Positions 5,061-7,246 of a stretch of 7,246 nt of DNA are shown here, piece after piece. The DNA comes from Clostridiales bacterium (GTDB lineage Bacteria > Bacillota > Clostridia > Oscillospirales > Acutalibacteraceae): contig JAAZGX010000054.1 in the NCBI GenBank assembly GCA_012511005.1, forward strand, positions 1 to 7,246, read 5' to 3'. The notes below the pieces were generated by a model. That model did not search any database and had not been told where the DNA came from. It saw nothing but the letters and a program-made list of their open reading frames with translations. The position numbers and the translations under genes were made by a program. How positions within the stretch are numbered: the stretch's first letter is position 1; each line of letters opens with the position of its first letter.

Positions 5061-6266
5061 TCACAAACCTAAATCATTATCAATAAGAGAACACATTCTT
5101 AGCACATTATTTCCGTATTTTTCACAAATCTCATCTTTTGTGCTTTCAAGTATGACTTTTTTTCTTTTAAAAATAAAGCTATCCGTATAAAAAAGTGATA
5201 ATTGCTCCGGCTCGTTACTTCGCTCTATAAGATTTTGACCTGTTACAGACATTGACCTTATCGGCTTATCATTGACATTCCAATTATTTATAGCAAGCTC
5301 TAAAGCAGAATTTGCAAGCTCATAGGACGATTGAGTAGGATTTTGTAATGTTTTCTGACGCTGAATTGCGTGAAAGTGTGTATCTTTAATGCAAAGCTGA
5401 ACGGTTTTACATTCAAGTTTTTGTTTGCGAAGGCGATGGGCGACTTTGTCGCATATCATATATATACCTGTTTTTAAATCTGTGTCGGAAACAAGGTCGC
5501 GCTTAAATGTGTACCCATTCCCAATAGACTTGTACTTATGCTTATAAGTCGAAGGGGTTACAACGGAGAAATCTAATCCATTAGCACAGTTATAAAGCAT
5601 TTGTCCACACTTGCCTAATGTAAGGCTTAATAGCTTAGCATCTGCATTTGCAAGGTCCCCTATTGTATAAATACCAATGTCACTTAATTTTTCGAGAGTA
5701 GACTTCCCTACAAAAAGCATATTCTCAACGCTTAGCGGAAAAAGGATATCCTTATAATTATTCCTTGTTAACACAGTCGTAGCATCTGGTTTTTTATAGT
5801 CGCTTCCCATTTTGGCAAAATATTTATTAAACGACACTCCGGCGGAAATCGTTATACCTGTTTCACTTTTTACGATTTTTCTGAGTTCATCTGCAATCTT
5901 TTCCCCGCTTCCGAATAAGCTTTTCGTTCCCGTAACATCAAGCCAGCACTCGTCAATTCCAAAAGGCTCTACTAAGTCTGTATAACGGCAATATATATTA
6001 AATATTCTTTCTGAAAACTCGTCATAAATTCCATAAGACGGCTCAACAAGCACAAGGTCAGGGCATTTCGCTTTTGCCTGCCATATAGCTTCACCCGTTT
6101 GAACGCCAAGCCTTTTTGCCTTTTCGTTTTTCGCAAGCACTATTCCATGTCGAAGCTTAGGGTCGCCGCATACGGCAAAGGGCTGTTTTTTAAGTTTTGG
6201 GTAACGCGTTGCTTCAACTGACGCGAAAAAAGCGTTACAGTCACAGTGAAGCACTGTTCTTTCCAT
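5061..6266 (-). CDS. dinB: Y-family translesion DNA polymerase (DinB / Pol IV type)
   Basis: A 401-residue error-prone polymerase that copies past damaged template bases. The metal-binding residues are present: Asp9 in LHCDCNAFFASVE, and Asp105-Glu106 in GIDECWLDVTG. Phe14 takes the steric-gate position. The palm motif SAGVSFNKYFAKMGSDYKKP is at 141-160, a thumb helix-hairpin-helix around 183-205, and the little-finger domain from about 240 to 345. The C-terminal QLSLF at 355-359 is a classic sliding-clamp binding motif, which argues for a working protein. ATG 6266 has GAGGA at 6276-6280, nine bases upstream. A LexA-type box inside its promoter points to SOS induction. It probably heads a short operon with the YlmC/YmxH gene. 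Confidence 0.95.
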   Translation of the reverse strand: MERTVLHCDCNAFFASVEATRYPKLKKQPFAVCGDPKLRHGIVLAKNEKAKRLGVQTGEAIWQAKAKCPDLVLVEPSYGIYDEFSERIFNIYCRYTDLVEPFGIDECWLDVTGTKSLFGSGEKIADELRKIVKSETGITISAGVSFNKYFAKMGSDYKKPDATTVLTRNNYKDILFPLSVENMLFVGKSTLEKLSDIGIYTIGDLANADAKLLSLTLGKCGQMLYNCANGLDFSVVTPSTYKHKYKSIGNGYTFKRDLVSDTDLKTGIYMICDKVAHRLRKQKLECKTVQLCIKDTHFHAIQRQKTLQNPTQSSYELANSALELAINNWNVNDKPIRSMSVTGQNLIERSNEPEQLSLFYTDSFIFKRKKVILESTKDEICEKYGNNVLRMCSLIDNDLGL

Positions 6267-6283
6267 AAAATCAATTCCTCAAT

Positions 6284-6331
6284 AAAAAGTTCTGTTATAA
6301 AGATAACGATTTGCTATCATTATAACAGAAC
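6284..6331 (-). terminator. Long hairpin with T-run before dinB (terminator for the transporter gene)
   Basis: GTTCTGTTATAA at 6289-6300 is an exact reverse complement of TTATAACAGAAC at 6320-6331. After an A-A mismatch, GATA (6302-6305) pairs with TATC (6315-6318). On the minus strand the hairpin is followed by TTTTTATT (6288-6281), giving an intrinsic terminator for RNA coming from the transporter gene that ends at 6376. One arm overlaps the -10 box and the edge of the LexA box of the dinB promoter, so RNA started there (near 6312) would lack that arm and escape. Confidence 0.65.
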
Positions 6332-6347
6332 ATTTGTTCTATGTAAA
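6319..6347 (-). promoter_or_regulatory. dinB promoter
   Basis: On the minus strand a -35 box TTTACA (plus 6342-6347) and a consensus -10 TATAAT (6319-6324) stand exactly 17 bases apart. A TG one base before the -10 makes it an extended -10. Transcription would start near 6312, about 45 bases before the dinB ATG. Confidence 0.82.
6327..6340. promoter_or_regulatory. LexA (SOS) operator in the dinB promoter
   Basis: AGAACA-TT-TGTTCT is a perfect 14-base palindrome that contains the Gram-positive LexA core GAAC-N4-GTTC. It lies wholly inside the spacer between the -35 and -10 boxes of dinB, where a bound repressor would block RNA polymerase. The link to a DNA-damage polymerase makes the SOS reading strong; lexA itself is not in the window. 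Confidence 0.85.
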
Positions 6348-6375
6348 TAACTTTTATGGATTTTTAAAAATATTT

Positions 6376-7246
6376 TTATAATTTCGTGTCAGACAAGAAT
6401 TTGCCCTCCATCTGTGCCTTTCCTATTTCTAACATTTCTTCCGCTGTCGCATTCTTCGTTTGCTCTGCAAGTAAAGCGCGTCGCTCAAATAATTCCTCAT
6501 ACATTTTATCGCGTCTTTTGCCTGTTAGGTTATAGAACATTTTCGGTAAAACCCCGAGTGCGCCCGTAATAACAGGAACACCGGTGCAAAGCATAAACAT
6601 CCACAGTTTCGTTTTCTCTTTCTGTGTGCCTATCTCAAGTCCTTGAACATAGCCTATTTTTCCTAATATGATATTTTTTATCATACTCATAACAACGCCC
6701 TGAAGCTTTAATATGAGTGATTTCGCAACACCGGTCATAGCCTCTGTACGGTAACCATTTTTCCACTCACAGTAATCCATAGCTTCATTGTTAAGCTCTT
6801 TAGGGATAACTCTTCTTAATCCAAATACAAACATTTCAAGAGTTTCTTCAATCATTAATATAGGAATCATAACGGAGCGTTTTTGATAGTTTTTGTTAAT
6901 AAGCCCAACCGAAAAAACAAACAGCCAGCACATATCTGTCCAAAGGTCCTCAAAAACCCATATAGCTTTTGTAGAGAACCTTTTTCTTGCCCACGGTACA
7001 AGCGCATAGCTTGAGGGTGAAACGAGCGCGCCCGGTATTCCTACGATAGTCGTAATTGAAGCAGAGCCTAAAACATCTATATAATAATCTGTACGCGAAT
7101 TCGACACTGCAAAAGAGCCTAAAAAGCTTGAAAGCGTAATTAAAAGAAGCGGCTTATTATTTAATATGGATTTAAGTCCTTGAATAATACTTGGCTTTTC
7201 AATTGACTGCATTACTCTCTCTTTTGATACTATAAAGAAATATATT
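6376..7246 (-). CDS. GPH-family (MelB-like) sugar:cation symporter, C-terminal part, runs off right edge
   Basis: An inner-membrane transporter of the glycoside-pentoside-hexuronide:cation symporter family within the major facilitator superfamily. About 290 residues are visible, covering roughly the last six of twelve membrane helices. Numbering from the Met at 7212, hydrophobic spans lie near 22-45, 50-75, 83-107, 114-137, 161-190 and 203-228. The sequence DYCEWKNGYRTEAMTG (about 146-161) matches the conserved DYxEWKxGxRxE loop of the family. The ATG at 7212 is not the real start: the frame stays open to the window edge and reads IYFFIVSKERV before it, the usual end of helix 6 and the central loop. 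The tail (232-278) is charged and cytosolic. The sugar substrate cannot be told from this half. A hairpin terminator and the dinB promoter follow. Confidence 0.85.
   Translation of the reverse strand, partial: IYFFIVSKERVMQSIEKPSIIQGLKSILNNKPLLLITLSSFLGSFAVSNSRTDYYIDVLGSASITTIVGIPGALVSPSSYALVPWARKRFSTKAIWVFEDLWTDMCWLFVFSVGLINKNYQKRSVMIPILMIEETLEMFVFGLRRVIPKELNNEAMDYCEWKNGYRTEAMTGVAKSLILKLQGVVMSMIKNIILGKIGYVQGLEIGTQKEKTKLWMFMLCTGVPVITGALGVLPKMFYNLTGKRRDKMYEELFERRALLAEQTKNATAEEMLEIGKAQMEGKFLSDTKL

Noticed and set aside
7210..7246. ATG 7212 as a real start, making a half-size transporter
   Set aside because: The frame is open to the window edge and upstream codons read like the end of helix 6; the protein is cut by the window rather than truncated in nature.

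Overview
The window reads as a piece of a low-GC, spore-forming Firmicute chromosome, most likely an anaerobic member of the Clostridia. The pointers are AT-rich intergenic DNA with strong GGAGG-type ribosome sites, a YlmC/YmxH-family sporulation protein, a clostridial-style ferredoxin-domain protein, and a LexA site of the Gram-positive GAAC-N4-GTTC type. The assignment comes from gene content alone, and genus cannot be read from it. No insertion sequence, phage gene, tRNA, rRNA or CRISPR array is visible.

Left part (1-3960). The 5' end of queA (tRNA queuosine synthesis) runs leftwards off the window. Across a 151-base intergenic region a rightward operon starts: asd, dapA, dapB and a ferredoxin-domain gene, with gaps of 21, 19 and 9 bases. 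asd, dapA and dapB carry aspartyl phosphate through aspartate semialdehyde to tetrahydrodipicolinate, the trunk of the lysine / diaminopimelate (and dipicolinate) route. The ferredoxin-domain protein is probably co-transcribed but has no obvious step in that pathway. A near-consensus sigma-A promoter precedes asd, and a strong hairpin ends the operon.

Right part (3963-7246), all leftward. In transcription order it holds the C-terminal half of a GPH-family (MelB-like) sugar:cation symporter entering from the right edge, a Y-family DNA polymerase (dinB), a YlmC/YmxH PRC-barrel protein 25 bases behind dinB, and a Crp/Fnr-family regulator with its own promoter. That regulator converges on the ferredoxin-domain gene, and the two share the hairpin at 3929-3953.

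The clearest regulatory signal is upstream of dinB: a TTTACA-17-TATAAT promoter has a perfect LexA-type palindrome in its spacer, and it overlaps a long inverted repeat that would act as a terminator for transcripts arriving from the transporter. Other points worth a look are an interrupted 16-bp inverted repeat at the regulator's promoter, a dyad plus T-run in the asd leader where no lysine riboswitch fits, the ferredoxin's incomplete second cysteine motif, and its odd start codon. I do not see a wholly new system; most genes are recognisable families.
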